From NCBI GenBank assembly GCA_000499405.2, contig HG738138.1:20251753-20315752 (forward strand): 64,000 bases of DNA, in the 5' to 3' direction. The notes under the pieces were generated by a model, which did not search any database, was not told the origin of the DNA, and worked only from the letters and a program-made list of their open reading frames with translations. Position numbers and translations under genes: made by a program. The stretch is from Onchocerca volvulus (taxonomy: Eukaryota; Nematoda; Chromadorea; Rhabditida; Onchocercidae). Shown one piece after another: positions 1 through 11,342 of the stretch (position 1 is the first letter of the stretch; each line of letters begins with the position of its first letter).

Positions 1-84
1 CGCTGTGGCTGTTCCAAATGTTGATCCGGAATTAGTAGCAGCCGCATGAGCGGCTGCAAATGCAGCAGCGTTCAAGGGAAACAT
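1..84 (-). CDS. First exon of an alanine-rich protein (partial, runs off the left edge)
   Basis: On the minus strand an ATG at 84-82 opens a frame that stays open to the window edge (28 codons). It begins MFPLNAAAFAAAHAAA and continues with Ser, Gly, Thr and Ala residues. GC content is clearly above the surrounding sequence, and no stop or donor is seen before the edge. Ala/Ser/Thr-rich N-termini of this kind are common ahead of DNA-binding domains in animal transcription factors, but no domain is visible here and I do not name a family. Only the start is in the window. Confidence 0.5.
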   Translation of the reverse strand, partial: MFPLNAAAFAAAHAAATNSGSTFGTATA

Positions 85-2056
85 TTATTAGTTAGAAGAA
101 ACTTTTCTGATAATGTTTTTGCTGTTGGAAAAAGAGAATTATTGAAAAATTTTTAATAACCAAAATTTGAAGTAATCCCGTTGAGGAATTCTTAAGTGAA
201 ATAGAATAAAAGGAATTTGATAGACATGGAAGATACTGATTGCTAATTAATTTGATTTTTGTAGAGCAATCGAAAGTAGCGTATGAATCATCCATCTACC
301 GAGAAGTATTGTTTAGTTAATATTTTTCGAGGATACTGGAGGAGATTCTCCATTACCACTCAACACTCCAGAATCCGATAATGTATAGTAAATGAAAATG
401 AGTTCATTGGTGAGCTCCCTAACTCGCTTCTTTATTCTTTTACAAATCTACATGGAGCTCAGGTAAATTACAATTTGTCCGCCTCCTTCCAAACTTTTAT
501 CATTTGCCATTGGATGTTGGTACACGGTATTGTTTCATCCTCTTCATCTGTCGAAATCTGTCTGTTTGAGATATTGTTTCCTTTCTTTAAGTAAACTTTC
601 AAACGATTGGAGAGACAGTAAACTGAACGAGAGATTAATGATTTGTTCAAGTGACGTTTTCCCGCTACATTCTGAATATTTATTTTGTCTGTACAAATTC
701 TCGAATACATATATAATCTATTAAATTGATAATAAGATAAAATGTAATACCAAAAAAATGAAATCCAAAAAGTATGCTTTCAGTTTAATCTTTTGATTTG
801 ATGCTGAGCTTTACGGAACGTGTAGTCATAATTTTATTGCACGAATGACCTAATATTTTCGCAGTACAAAACAAATTATTGATAGTTCAGATCGATATAT
901 TGTTTGTTAATTCATATGAAGACATTAAACTGTTTATCATTTAGGAGATTTTTCAAAAAAGAATTATGCACAGACAATCAAAAATACACCAAGAACTAAA
1001 AAATTACAATTCCGTCACATATTGGAAATTGATGTTTTTCGAAGATTTAAAACAAAACTAAAAGAAAGATATAACTCGCATTGACCTTTGGACTTTGTAT
1101 ATCTAGAAATGATGACAGAAGAGGAAAGATTGTCCTCATTTGATGTGATTTATACCGGCATGGTTTCCATCTCGAATAACAGTATTTTCGAAGGTAAACA
1201 ATCACAGTAGCTAAGAGGGATGATGAAGTAGAACTCACTTCGAATCTATTTATCTGCAAACATTTCCCATTCTATTTCTACTTTTACTTTCTATGACAAC
1301 ATTACGAAACCAGCAGTTTGAGCCTCGATTTCGCGCATTATGAAACGATTTTGAGTGATTAAGCAGTTGTTAAGGAGATGATCAAATACTAAAATAGAAT
1401 GATTTTTGAATTGTTGAAATTCCTTATTTTCTTTCATGCGATACTTTTTCGCTCAAGAAAGACAAATAATATTTAGTTTTTATCGGCATTCTGAAAATTT
1501 GGAAGGTTGAAATAAGGATGGCAAAAATCTGCTGTGACATCTTTTGCTAATGTCGTTAAATTACACGTGAAATTTTGAAATGAAGTGAAAATGTATTGAG
1601 CATGGTATTTTGTGAGACAAAGTACATACTTCTCCAAGGCCAAGATATTATAGGAATGACACATCGTTTCATCGAATTGATATTCTTTATCGTAAATGCA
1701 ATTTATTTGAAAAATGAGAAAATCAAAAAATCATAGAGAATTTTTACATTGAAATGCATCCTCCAAAAGGAATTATAGATTAGTATCATTTATAATGTCG
1801 AAGAGGCTCAAATCGAGATGAAAAATAGGACAAAATTAATGTCATCTTGGACAACTTGAATGTACAATTGAATGATATGTTCATTCCAATATCCATGGCG
1901 CTTATCCAAGCTTATTGTTAGTTTTCAGATCAAAAAGCAACTTTATTGAATGACTTATAATCTCGAGGGAACCGCTGCGGTACCACAACACAACGATATC
2001 TTTTTTTTTTCATTCTTTTCTTCAATCTCAAAAAATTACTAAATTTGTGATTCCAG
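85..2056. other. Intergenic, no supported gene
   Basis: AT-rich sequence between the left-edge gene and the exon-like segment at 2057. Several short open stretches are flanked by possible splice sites (for example 397-460 and 1111-1196 on plus, 468-562 on minus), but they do not chain into one gene. I see no repeat or RNA gene. Confidence 0.4.
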
Positions 2057-2203
2057 TTGTACCTGCGAATAAATAACGAGAATCTCGTTACTCTGCTTCT
2101 AAGTATTGGAGCCCTCATCGGCGTTTGGACCATTCCCAAGTTTATTTTTTACATAACTAAATGTGCTGCAATTTTGGCTGCTTGTCTTCATCATTACTTC
2201 TAG
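2057..2203 (+). CDS. Possible terminal exon of an unrecognised membrane protein
   Basis: A good acceptor (pyrimidine-rich, TTCCAG) at 2056 is followed by 49 codons ending in TAG. The translation begins LYLRINNENLVTLLLSIGAL and holds one strongly hydrophobic stretch of about 20 residues, then a short Cys- and His-containing tail. Composition is richer in GC and more protein-like than the flanks. No upstream exon could be joined to it, so it may be the 3' end of a small gene, a gene remnant, or chance. Confidence 0.3.
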   Translation: MYLRINNENLVTLLLSIGALIGVWTIPKFIFYITKCAAILAACLHHYF

Positions 2204-2429
2204 TTTCGAACAGATAGTCTGTTGATGAAGTAAGAATCATGTTGCATTCACTGGCCAAGGCAAGCAAACAGGCCTAGTTGGGTCGACTCAACTTGATTAT
2301 CAAAAGAAAACGAAGAGCGAGGAGTTAGCTTAGCAGCACAAATTTGTTTTCACTTATTTCGCATTTTCAGTTGTCTATGTGAAAGACCATTCATTCCATA
2401 GCGACAACATTTATTGGCTGATTATTTCT

Positions 2430-2615
2430 CTAAATTAAGTGTAGTACTCTTGCAATCTTGGCAAGTCCGGAATTAAATCCATCATAGAAAGCTGTTTTGA
2501 AGAACTTGTCACGAATTTCCTTCTCAGCCCAAATATAAGTCCAATTCCAAATGATTTCAGAAGCATCATCATAGAAACTCTTGAAGAAATAATTTCCAGT
2601 TTTGGATTTTTGCTG
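2430..2615 (-). CDS. Possible terminal exon of an unrecognised protein
   Basis: Minus-strand frame of 61 codons plus TAG, with a possible acceptor AG just upstream (minus strand, at 2617-2616). The product is balanced and acidic/aromatic (for example YDDASEIIWNWTYIWAEKEI), unlike the Lys/Asn/Ile/Phe-rich noise elsewhere in the window. It contains no ATG suitable as a start, so it must depend on an upstream exon at higher coordinates, which I could not find. It may be an exon or a decayed gene fragment. No family recognised. Confidence 0.35.
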   Translation of the reverse strand, partial: QQKSKTGNYFFKSFYDDASEIIWNWTYIWAEKEIRDKFFKTAFYDGFNSGLAKIARVLHLI

Positions 2616-3338
2616 CTCGATTTAGTCAACAGTGGTACAACCGCAAATAATATTTTCTTTCTCCTTAGTTTATGTCTTAAAATATCAATTTCAGTGTTCA
2701 GATTTGTTGAGTTAGACTTTGTTTGTTTGTATTTGTTAAAAACAATTCGTTTCATCATTACTGTTAAACATTGCAAATTATTTTTAGTTTCTAAAAATTT
2801 ATTTTGATTTCGGTATGACAGTTAACATGCACGTAATTGTAAAGTACTCCTTCTAAGAAATCGACCAAATTGAAATTTTTCGGGTTACAGAAGACCATTA
2901 GTAAACTCTATATCAAATGCTGTAAAAAAAATTGGTTCCTTTAGATGATCAGACAATAGCAAATTGCTATAACTTTTCTATGAATGATTTTTCTTGCTAA
3001 TGCGTCCTAATTATATGCATATAGCGAGAAGTTGACGGATACGAATTATAAGTATCTTTTAAATTTTTGATGAATCTGCTTTCAAAATCTAAACATAGTT
3101 TAAAACGAATCATTACTAGTAGGCTCAAACTATTGACACATAAAATTTATTAGACATCTTCAAATAAATGCGAGAACACGGATTTTCTTAGACCGTTTTC
3201 CGGATAAAAAACACTTACGCTTAGAATTTCTAATAGTATTTTATTCTAGAAGAGGGATGTTAATGCTTTTTCGGTTCTGTCATCCGCGATATTCTCCTTT
3301 ATTATTTGGCAGCATGTTTAAAATCGTGTAACATTGGG
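2616..3338. other. Intergenic / upstream region of the multi-pass membrane gene
   Basis: AT-rich with no open frame that I can defend. It should contain the promoter and any trans-splice acceptor of the plus-strand gene that starts at 3339, but I see no distinctive element. Confidence 0.4.
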
Positions 3339-6278
3339 ATGGCCGTAGGTAGTCGGAACGGTTTTCGTTGGTCACTTAATCCGCTTCTTGTTATTGTGGC
3401 ATTTGTAAGTTTGTTCTTTTTACAAATATTTTGTTTTGAATAAAAATTTCAGAGCTTGAAAAAATATTTTGAAATTCGTTAGAAATACACTTCAATATTG
3501 AATTTTGCAATAATACACTAAGAAGTAAGTGGGACAGACGATCTTCGCAGAACATATCCTGAAATAAACAAGAATCAATATTACATCGTTAAGGATTACT
3601 ATGAGTTTGATTCACCAAAAATTTTTTGCAAAATGATTTCACTATTCCACAAATTCCATTAATTTCTGGAAATAACTTTTTTAAAAATTATTGTAATCTT
3701 TCAACTTTGACAATTCTTTAATAATTCCAGTGTGAATTTTGTCTTGGTATCGGTCATCTGCTATTCTGCTTACCGCTCTATCCTTTTCTAATACCGGTCA
3801 TTGCTGCTACTTTTGCTTTTATCACCGCTTTTCATGGCCTTTTCCTTCGTTTTCCAAACAGGTTTTGAGATTTTAAATTTCATCTATTAACGATAAATTT
3901 TGATAAATTTTTATGTAAGAACTTTTTCTCTATAACTTGTAGCGATAGCAAGCTAAGTAAGAGATAAGGAAATAAAAAGATCGGTAGGCATTTATGATTA
4001 AATATCAACAAAATTAATTTACTGGCTCAAATATTGGGGAATTTCTTCAGTAATTTGAAAGTATGATCTATTGGTTTTTCCAGCTTGTTTGGGGCAAAGA
4101 TTGATGGCATTTAAGATAAAAGATATTAACAGTTAAATATTTGCTTGAAATTTCCACTGATATACGGTTACTTTCGGAGATATTACAATAGCAATGTCTC
4201 TTATGATTTCTTGTAAACTTTTTTTTTTTTTCAAGGAAAAATTTCAAAGCTCAAGCAAAATTCTCATTTGAAGCCTCATCCGAAGCTTTTTTTGTTTTTC
4301 AGCCAAAGCTTTTTCTAAGGCCATAAATATAAAATCTCATGGTATTTTATAAATCCCGTAGTGTGACAGGCCTCCGATTTTAATCCGACATTTCTGTCAT
4401 CATAGCTTTAATCTGTTCATATTTTTCACAGAAAATTGCAAATTAATAAAGTATGCGAAGTAATAAATAAGATATTTACTTCTTAAGCTATTATTTTCTT
4501 TTAACCAATTGTACTATACTTCCTATCATATCAGAACAATTTATTGTACATTATTCAATTCATTGCAGAATGGACTTTGTGCTTCATTGTTGTTCTGCAG
4601 CTTTAGGATTGATCCTGCTGATGTCATCAGTAACTGAGACATTTTGTGGAGTTGATGGCATGTTGAACGAGGAAGAGAATGATGGCAACGGCCATGATGT
4701 TTCTTCAGGTACGCATTTATTCAGCGATTTCTGCCTTTCTATTTATCGATGTATTCTGAAGTGGGAATCTTTGCATATTTCCAGCAAATGGGATTTCAAT
4801 GTTGCAAGCACTGTGTTATGGACTGGCATATCGGACATCAGGCTATCAGAAATCTTGCACCGATTTGTTGAGACCATTTCACGATTCATTGCTGTTTAAA
4901 TTGGATATTACCTATCATACAAGTTCAATAAATTTCATGACATCTTTCTTACTAAGCGGATTTGCATTGGCGCATACTGTCACCTGTACAGCTCTTGCTT
5001 ACTACAGCGCCGAGGAGAATGGGTAATCATTTTGCACTCCTATAATAAATAAAACACTGATGCACCCGATTGATTTCCTTTTTATAGTATAAGGTAAAAA
5101 TACTTTCCCGTGTTTGATCGACAGGCATATTTGTTTTGATAAAAAAAAATATAAATAAATGTGAATAATAAAGATGGATTCTTTCATTTCTATACCTGAT
5201 GGCAGAAATCAGAGCTGAAATAAAGTCAGATATATTATTTGTATGTCGCAGAGCCATGAATGATTTTCATTTTCCATGAAATATTAAGAGTCAGTTGGTA
5301 TCAAGAAGTGATTCAGGTATCTGATCCGTTCTTATCATGGCCAATTGGTGGTCGGAATAATGATGATTCCAGCTGCACTGCTTCATCGCTTTTACTGTTG
5401 TACATATTTCTACTTGTGGCCTGCTGTTCTCGTCGGTCTCTATACTATATTTCAATGTATTATCACCTGGAAACACCAATATCGAGGTGTAATATTGGAA
5501 CATTACTGTATAATTCAAGTACAAAAAATACAGTAAACTTCTAAATAAAATGACAGTAAAGATTGGCTAAAATTAGGCTTTCTTTATGTGACAAAGAGTA
5601 GTTTGTGAAGTATCATTTCAAAAGTAAGGGATATTTAGGTAAATTTGTTCGACTAGCCAATATATTTGGCTCAGGATTAGCGATGGCGCTGGCTGCTGCG
5701 GCGTCATTTGGAATGTTTTGCACTTTAACGAGGTATTTTTTTTTTCCTTTCCCATATAAAATGAATTTTGATCGATTTTTTTGTGTTTTCCTGACAAAAC
5801 TTGCTTGCGTAATCTCTTTTAATACAAACACTTAATATCACTATGCGAGAACTTGGAGCAAGTTAACTTGAACCCAACTAAATATGATCTAATTAAGTTA
5901 GAGGATAATTCCTGTCTATTTTCAGTCTATTTCTTCTATTCGTCTTACTGATAAAAATCGTATTCAATAACAAGTCCACCTAATTTGCTCTGTTAACGTC
6001 CAACCTGACTAAGAACTTATTATAGATTCTCGATGAATCACTTCGCATTTCAACGTCATTGTAACTCGCCAGAATTCGAATACCACTATTGTTATCGAGT
6101 TATAGATTTTCGCAGTCCATATACTGAGTGGAAACGAGAATATGTTATCGCAGAAACTAGTGCAATTCAAGTTCTTATCAATTTGTGGCTATGCATCTCA
6201 GCTATCGTCCTATTTTCCCTCTCATTGAAATCAGCTTTTACTATTGAAATATTACCTGGCTATCTATCGACACAATGA
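3339..6278 (+). CDS. Multi-pass membrane protein of unknown family, 7 exons
   Basis: Seven exons join with fully consistent phases: 3339-3404, 3731-3861, 4569-4708, 4785-5022, 5317-5486, 5639-5732 and 6026-6278. They give 363 residues. The start begins MAVGSRNGFRWSLNPLLVIV and runs straight into hydrophobic segments. About six hydrophobic segments are visible, including one in exon 2, one at the start of exon 3, one in exon 4, one or two in exon 5, an Ala-rich one in exon 6 and a long one near the C-terminus. An acidic loop (NEEENDGNGHD) lies between the third and fourth exons. The last exon holds a Cys-rich aromatic loop (EFEYHYCYRV) before the final segment. The topology suggests a small transporter-like or tetraspan/hexaspan protein, but no diagnostic motif was found and I do not assign a function. 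Every junction is GT-AG. Confidence 0.75.
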
Positions 6279-8206
6279 ATTTTATCTTAAAATGTATAAA
6301 ATTAATTTAGATTATGAAACCATTCTACAGTGATATTCATATTTTTAAATTCTCATATTTTTAAATTTTATGCCGCTTTGCAAGTTCACTAACAATTGTT
6401 TCCCATTTAAAATTGCACCGTTAGACATTAGCTTTAGTTGATAGAAACCGTCATCGATACATCGCCCTTTTAGCAGCATTAAATTACTGAAAAAGAACTT
6501 CACAACAGTCTAATCAATGAGTAAATTGAACAGAATCGCTTCCGGAAAACCGCCATCTTGATTTATCGATCGTGTAATAATTTAGAACCAGGAAGCCTGC
6601 TACACTACCTGATCAGTGGCAGCACATAAATTTGGCCTACTCTCGTCAAAAATTGTTGCATGCATTATCTAGGCTTTGCATAATTACTAATTTCTTCCTT
6701 AGTTCTCAAAGAATTTAATATGAAAATCCATCCCATGATCCATTAAATACGACCAAGGTAAAACGTTGAGTATTATACCAATTAGTCAAAGAAAAGCCAA
6801 GGAATCGATTTCATTGTCGATGGTATATTCGCTCATTCTTCTGTGAAAAGTTATAACAAAATTTAATTAGGAAATATTGATGCTTTTTAAAGGTCTTTTT
6901 AGAGAAATCAATAGCAAAAATTTTTTTTTAACAGAAGTGAGTTTTACGCAAAATTTTCCTTAGCTAGTTTATTAACTTTGCAAGGAATTCTGTCAATGGC
7001 TAAGATCACCACTTGGTCAATTTTGAATTACAAACAGTTATAATAGATCCAATGAATTCATTTTACTGTTGCTTTCCAACGGCAGGATATTTTCCGTCTT
7101 CAGTTTACGTGGACAAATTGACAGTGAAGGAGACAATACAATAGAGCTTAATATTACAGCGTGAATCAGTCCGAGATCGCGAAATATGTTTCCTCAATGG
7201 TTTCTATATTTAAACCAAATCACAAAACGATATCGAAGCTCAAACATGTATTTCCCAAGCTGTCAAATTGTCTAGTAACATGCAAGATCGATAACAGTAA
7301 TCCTAACGTGCCGCGATAATTTTCCGTATATCATTTAAATCAATACTATTAAAGACTTGCACTGTGAACTAGAAATGTATGCAGTTTTAAAGCGAATACT
7401 TTTATAATTTAATTGCAAAATAATGAAGCAATACAGAAAATATTTCAATAAGTGAAAATGCTAAAATTGTAAGCTTTTGAAGCAAATAAAATTAATGGAC
7501 AAATTCTGAAAATCTCAGCAAAATTTTTTATCGTCATAAGAACACACAAGCATATAATCTGATATAAATTTGAATATTTATTTATGGCAAGACAATGAGA
7601 AACGTGGAAAATGTATCACTATTTGTCAATACCTTTTCCTTGGAACAGTTATTGGATTCCGTGGAAATTCATTGTGCTGCGAATTTCAAAGATCTCAAGA
7701 AAAACTCTAAGCTCTTTGCTCAATATTTCATTTGTTGCATTTTCAATTTCTGTAATGATTCTCACTGCGATTTAAAAAATCTTTCAAAATTCGATTCTTT
7801 TCTTTTTTTTTTCCTCTAGAGAAAGCACAAGTGAAAGCATTGAAAAAATTTCATTTTATTCATTATTACAAAGAGGTTTTTTTGTTGTAATGAATAAGCA
7901 CTTATCAGTTGTTTATTAATTCGCAGACCATCTTGCAATGCCATGCTTGTATTGGTACAAACTTGCATAATCTTATAGTTGCATGTTATGCGTCTACTGT
8001 CATTACATATATTTGACTAGTCTAAAAAAGAGTAAAATTTAAATGTATCGAATTCGCATTCCACATTCCTTTTATAAACCACATCATAGATCTTATTACA
8101 AACCAAATCATTGTTTTAATTACTTGGATTTATTTCATTAGAATATTTCACTTAACTATAACTTCAAAATCACCATGTTGAAATTCAATTAAGTTTTTCT
8201 GTTTTA
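6279..8206. other. Intergenic
   Basis: 3' flank of the multi-pass gene followed by AT-rich DNA. Only short random-looking frames were seen, rich in Phe, Lys and Asn. Confidence 0.4.
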
Positions 8207-8903
8207 TTGAACTAGAAATGTGTACAGCTTTGGACTGGATGCTTAAAAGCTTCATGCAACCTATACTAGACCCACATTAACATACATAGAAGAGTGCAGA
8301 ACAACTGTGTATAAAAAACTGCTTTTTTTGTAATTTTCCAAGAAAAGAGTCTCACGTTATCTATATAAATAAAAATGCAAATCTTCATTGTGGCTTTTGA
8401 TTTTAAATTCTTCACCGATTGCTTTGGAACGTTGCATTCGAATAGCCGCGTGTTGCTATGTAGCTATCCCTACTTTTGTTTTTACCTGTCACATCTGTGA
8501 CAAGTAAAAGTGAGCGAATATTTTTATTTATATAGATTAGCTGGAGAGTACAGCTAATACTGAATGAAATTTTACTAATAATAAATAAAGTGATTCCTCG
8601 AAAATTCTCACTTTGTGTTCGATACACAGAATAGCTATTTTTCCAAAAATTCACACGACGTTGTGTCGAAATTCCAAAGCAATCGGTGAAGAATCTAAAA
8701 CTGTTGTGTCAGAAGCCACAACGAAGATTTGCATTTTTATTTATATAGATAACGTAAGACTCTTTTCTTGGAAAATTACAAAAAAAGCAGTTTTTTATAC
8801 ACAGTTGTTCTGCACTGCTTCTATGTATGTTAATGTGGGTCTAGCATAGGTTGCATGAAGCTTTTAAGCATCCAGTCCAAAGCTGCACACATTTCTAGTT
8901 CAA
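8207..8903. repeat. Large imperfect inverted repeat (arms ~225-230 bp, loop ~240 bp)
   Basis: The left arm (about 8207-8429) and right arm (about 8672-8903) are reverse complements with only scattered mismatches and a small indel. Both contain the TTTATTTATATAGAT-type motif, and both contain a block read as TTCCAAAGCAATCGGTGAA in one orientation. The same two blocks recur near the Helitron-type ends at about 26.5-26.7 kb and 46.1-46.3 kb. The loop holds another partial copy (CACATCTGTGAC and the TATATAGA motif). This looks like a foldback made from two inverted copies of one repeat family. Confidence 0.7.
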
Positions 8904-9040
8904 CAAACAAATAAACAAACAGACAAACAAACAAGCAAACAAACAAACAAACAAACAACAAACAAACAAACAACAAAATTAAAAAAAAATAATAAACAAA
9001 AAACAATAAAAAAATAATAAACAAAAAAAAAAGAGTTCTC
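8904..9040. repeat. CAAA-type microsatellite, degrading into A-rich sequence
   Basis: Directly abutting the right arm of the inverted repeat are about 15 tandem CAAA-like units with single-base variants, then A-rich sequence with AAT and AAAC units. Simple-sequence expansion next to a mobile-element end is common. Confidence 0.85.
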
Positions 9041-11342
9041 ATGTATTTTTTGATTTTTTATTATGAATAGTATTATTATCAGTAATTAATTAGAGTAGAT
9101 TGAAACCAAACTTCTTCATTTTCCCTAACTGACTTGCGCTATGCAATATGCATTGGCATCTTCAAATAAACAGGAGATGTTGATATTGTTATTGCCAAAA
9201 CCGGTGTGCCAACAGCATTGAAATTATCAGAATTGATATTCTGTCCTTCGCTTAGTTCCGAAAGTATGATTAACTGTATTATAATATTATGAAGAAATGA
9301 AGTGAATGTAGAACTTGAAGAATGAATACATGAAGAATCTAATGTCTCCAAAAATATAAAAACATGTTTGCTTAATTTATTAAAACTATTAGAATCCCGA
9401 CCTATAAATCTCACCGTACAAAAGAAAACCAAAGGCAAAGATCTGCCAAGAAAGCCGAGTTTGGGTAATTACTAAATGCAATAGTCGTAAGAGAGCAAAA
9501 TAAATTTCTCCTAACTTTACTGATAATTCTAAAATTATTGGAAAGCTGTAAAATTAGGTCAAAGTAATGGACTGAAATAATTTGGCTCATGTGATATCGA
9601 TAAACCGTTCTAGTGATCCTAGAAAGATTTAAATGACCTAGTCGATTTTCGGTAAGTAGATTATAACCTTACAAATGGACAGAGATGGTCATTGTCACAC
9701 AATTCATGACTTATTCATGTATTGCTAATGGAAGTAGAAGAAAAAGCAGTCGTAGCAGTTGAAGTCTGATTATCATTACGTGAAGACTGTTTGTTTGCTC
9801 TGAATTCTGCAAGAAATCTGCAGTAAACTATTGACGATCAGCAGTACAACGCTGACAAAATCAAAAAAAAAGTGCGCTTATCTATGATCAAGTCTTTTTT
9901 TGTCAATATTAGGTATAAAACCAATTTAAATGCGGATGAATTTTTTTGATTATTTTAGAAGGAAGCACTTAGATTATACGAGTTTAACTCTATTGAATAT
10001 AAGAACTTTACAGAAACTACATGTTTGCTTGTTTTTCGAATTGTTGATAAAATTACGAATAAAATCCAACTTAAATTTCGGATTTCTTCTTCATATGACT
10101 TATATTTTAGATTATCATGTTTGACTAGTTCAAAAATTTGCAAATTCAGCTTTAAAATCTCATTTGCGATCTACTCCAGAAATTGATTCATTTCAAAAAT
10201 TTGGTTGACTACAAATCTCTAAATTTTTCCCTTAACAAGTTTTTGAATTTTAGACACGTGAGACTACACGGGCTTCCGCTCAAACCAGTGAACAGAAAAT
10301 ATTCTAATTAATAAAGCCATATTCCGGATTGGATAAAATAACTGACTGGACATATCAAGTAGTTAAAAAAATTATTTTTAAATGTTGCACATTGACAAAT
10401 TAAAATACGAACGGGAAAACAGTACTAACAACAAGGACACTGGATCGAAATGAACTTTGTTGCCAAAAAAATGAAATATTGGTGGAATAAAAGGAAAATA
10501 CATCGATTCTCATTGCTCCATTCCATAATCATCAGGTGAAATATTCACTGCTTTTTCTTCGAAAAAAATGTAACTCTTCAAATTTCATTGTATGAAGTTA
10601 CGAATCATTGATTGGTCATTTAAAATTACATCCAAAGTTTAAAATTTCATTGATTTCTATAGATCTGTTAACGCGGCTCATTTTTCTTAGTTATACTATT
10701 GTGATTTATTGTTTTTCTCGATTCAATTATCCATTAATGTATTCCTTGTTGTGAACAATTTAGAAGCAAAAATTCAAAGAATTGATTTTGCAAAATTTGA
10801 AGCGCATAATGAAACCTCTCTAGAGGTTAGCAAATATTCTGAGATATTTCCCGATGCAATCTCTTCGCTTAATTTCTCATGTCAAGTATACATTAAATAT
10901 ATTAATTTGAATGAAGAAAAAATAACGGTTCAGAAAAGAACAAATACCGTTGATATGTGGGAATAAATAAAGGCATACCGGGGCGTTATTAAATGAAGTG
11001 ATCGTAAAGCAGTTCTTGAGTCAGGCTTTGGTCGGTACTTTGTTTCGGATGGTGATTCATAATTAGCGTGATTCCGAGAGGGAAGGTCAACAATAGGTAT
11101 TCAACGTTAGATGGAAAAGGTCGTTTAGAATGTATGTCTTTGTTGACCCTAACAAAATCACGAAACTGAATGTTATATTTTTTCTTTTTATTTGTATTAA
11201 AGACTGGTACATTCCATTATCATCATAATGACGCTCTCAAAATTTCCGTATGACGACCATATCCATTCATTTCAGGCTTAATGAATATGTCAACAAATCA
11301 GAATGTTTATAGCTATAGATAATTAAGAAAAACTTACAAATA
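9041..11342. other. Intergenic, upstream of TECPR2
   Basis: No gene that I can support. A minus-strand open stretch ending at 9139 and a plus-strand open frame at 10709-10966 are somewhat protein-like, but neither is anchored by neighbouring exons. The last few hundred bases before 11343 should hold the TECPR2 promoter. Confidence 0.4.

Noticed and set aside
468..562. Minus-strand segment with acidic, protein-like translation (TDEEDETIPC) ending in a stop
   Set aside because: Has a possible acceptor but no upstream exon, and an opposing plus-strand frame looks equally plausible; too short to call.
397..1196. Plus-strand segments that could be first exons (a start near 397 and one near 1111)
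   Set aside because: Donors exist but the phases do not connect to each other or to 2057, so no gene model results.
9139..9240. Minus-strand exon-like segment (ends MPMHIA then stop)
   Set aside because: Preceding acceptor is weak and no partner exon was found; composition alone is insufficient.
10709..10966. 85-codon plus-strand frame upstream of TECPR2
   Set aside because: Begins at a non-ATG codon, no splice or homology support, typical of AT-rich noise.
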